Source: Eulemur rufifrons (taxonomy: Eukaryota; Chordata; Mammalia; Primates; Lemuridae). From it: a DNA stretch of 64,000 nt. The notes beneath the pieces are model-generated. The model saw only the letters and a list, made by a program, of their open reading frames with translations. It ran no database searches and was not told where the DNA came from. Shown here in pieces: positions 63,101-64,000 of this stretch. The position numbers and the translations under genes were made by a program. The stretch lies in contig NC_090999.1 of NCBI RefSeq assembly GCF_041146395.1, forward strand, positions 73,103,001 through 73,167,000, read 5' to 3'. Each line of letters begins with the position of its first letter. Position 1 is the first letter of the stretch.

Positions 63101-63750
63101 AAACTTCTTTATATTTAAAGATGTACAAACTGATTACAACATTAATAGTGTTCTTAAACATAAGAGAGAATAGACAGAAAAGTCAAGTTAAGAAAATACT
63201 GACAATAAAGAAAATGAATGTTAGGACTTAACTCTCAAATATTAAAATAGACTATGAAACTGGGTGATTAAAATAGTGTTATCATGGTCAAAGGCCAAAT
63301 ATCAATAGGACAGATGACCCCAAAACAAAAGATCAAAATGTGTATGTATGTGTAGTTTTTGATGTGAGTGATGTTTCATATCAGTGGGGAGAAGATGATT
63401 TCTGGAAAGATGCAGAACCTATGAATTAACTATTTAGTGAAAAAAATTATAGTAAATTCAGCTAACTAGCTATATACTGCAAAATTAATTATAGATAAAG
63501 ATTTTAATAAAAATTACCACCATAAAATATCTAAAATAAAATTAATGTATGTGGATTGAAAACCTTTTATAAGCAATATAATCATATCCTTCATAATATA
63601 GCATCATAATGCTAATGGGAAAATCACTAACAAAGGAAAATACTTATAGATATAACTCCTATCAAATAAAAACAAATCTGCACTTAAGGGAAGATTTTAT
63701 TCAAAAGGACTTGCAATAAGAAGAATGTTCCAGTCCTAAGATTTATAAAC
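60116..63750. other. AT-rich DNA with no recognised gene
   Basis: No gene, RNA gene or confident repeat recognised in 3.6 kb. Confidence 0.5.
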
Positions 63751-64000
63751 TTTCCAAAAAGCCAGCAAAAGGACATTTCTCTCACAGCAAAGAGTAAACA
63801 GGCTGAAAGGAACGACTTGTTGGGAAGTAGAGTGAGAAAGTGGCGTGATCAGACGGGAGCTTAGAGAATGTCTTTGTCTGAAGTCAGTCCTTTCTTGGAG
63901 GGGCTGTGAAGGAGGGGTCTTGCCATGTCCCAGTGCTTTCTTAAGCTCAAAAGTGGGTCAAAACGCAGGAACTTGTGGGAGGAGGAGAAACCTGACTAAA
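63751..64000. other. GC-richer block at the window edge, unrecognised
   Basis: Composition changes to G-rich sequence: GAAAGTGGCGTGATCAGACG, CTTGGAGGGGCTGTGAAGG, GGAACTTGTGGGAGGAGG. It could be the edge of an LTR or another repeat continuing beyond the window. No reading frame of note. Confidence 0.4.

Overview
The window reads as AT-rich, non-coding primate nuclear DNA, and I find no intact gene in it. The Alu copies carry the extended middle A-rich linker (AGAAAGAAATTATCTGG, then TATATATAGAAAAAATTA) and the right-arm block GAGGTTGCTGTGAGCTAGGC that I associate with strepsirrhine Alu. The youngest L1 3' ends (about 59.55-60.10 kb and their relatives) share a 3' UTR that I associate with lemur L1. 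Together these suggest a strepsirrhine, probably a Malagasy lemur. The assignment comes from remembered repeat diagnostics, not from a search. Every long reading frame I could explain is a piece of L1 ORF2, a Tigger transposase remnant, or an Alu read-through. The rest have no recognisable domain and sit in AT-rich sequence.

Layout. 0-5.5 kb: old L2 and MIR fragments in unique AT-rich DNA. 5.6-7.8 kb: a plus-strand L1 3' half with a full-length Alu in it, followed by a 29-bp inverted repeat. 8.0-8.6 kb: a MIR split by an MLT1-like solo LTR. 11.0-14.1 kb: L1M pieces, a 44-bp perfect palindrome and a second hairpin. 16.8-18.8 kb: an MLT1-like LTR split by a 5'-inverted (twin-primed) young L1. 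19.9-21.5 kb: ancient minus-strand L1. 23.1-27.3 kb: MIRs and two plus-strand L1M pieces. 28.9-31.0 kb: a minus-strand young L1 fragment next to an older one. 31.4-32.3 kb: an old unnamed repeat split by an Alu. 32-43 kb: mostly unique DNA with a MIR, an MLT1-like fragment, microsatellites and small palindromes.

43.5-45.2 kb: a plus-strand L1 whose 5' UTR is joined directly to its 3' end. 45.8-46.2 kb: a minus-strand Alu. 46.3-53.9 kb: a long minus-strand L1M reaching its 5' end, interrupted by an internally deleted Tigger1 DNA transposon (48.38-50.17 kb) and by a short young L1 3' end with a perfect 16-bp target-site duplication (51.47-51.82 kb). 53.9-64 kb: unique DNA with a MIR, a second copy of the unnamed old repeat, a young plus-strand L1 3' end (59.55-60.10 kb), and a GC-richer last 250 bases I could not identify.

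No genes work together here. What can be read is the order of insertions: MIR/L2 and the unnamed old repeats first, then L1M and MLT1, then Tigger1, then lineage-specific Alu and L1. I found no sign of a new biological system. The best leads are structural: the 29-bp inverted repeat after an L1 end, the twin-primed L1, a possible short 3' transduction, the 5'UTR-to-3'end L1 fusion, and several perfect palindromes.
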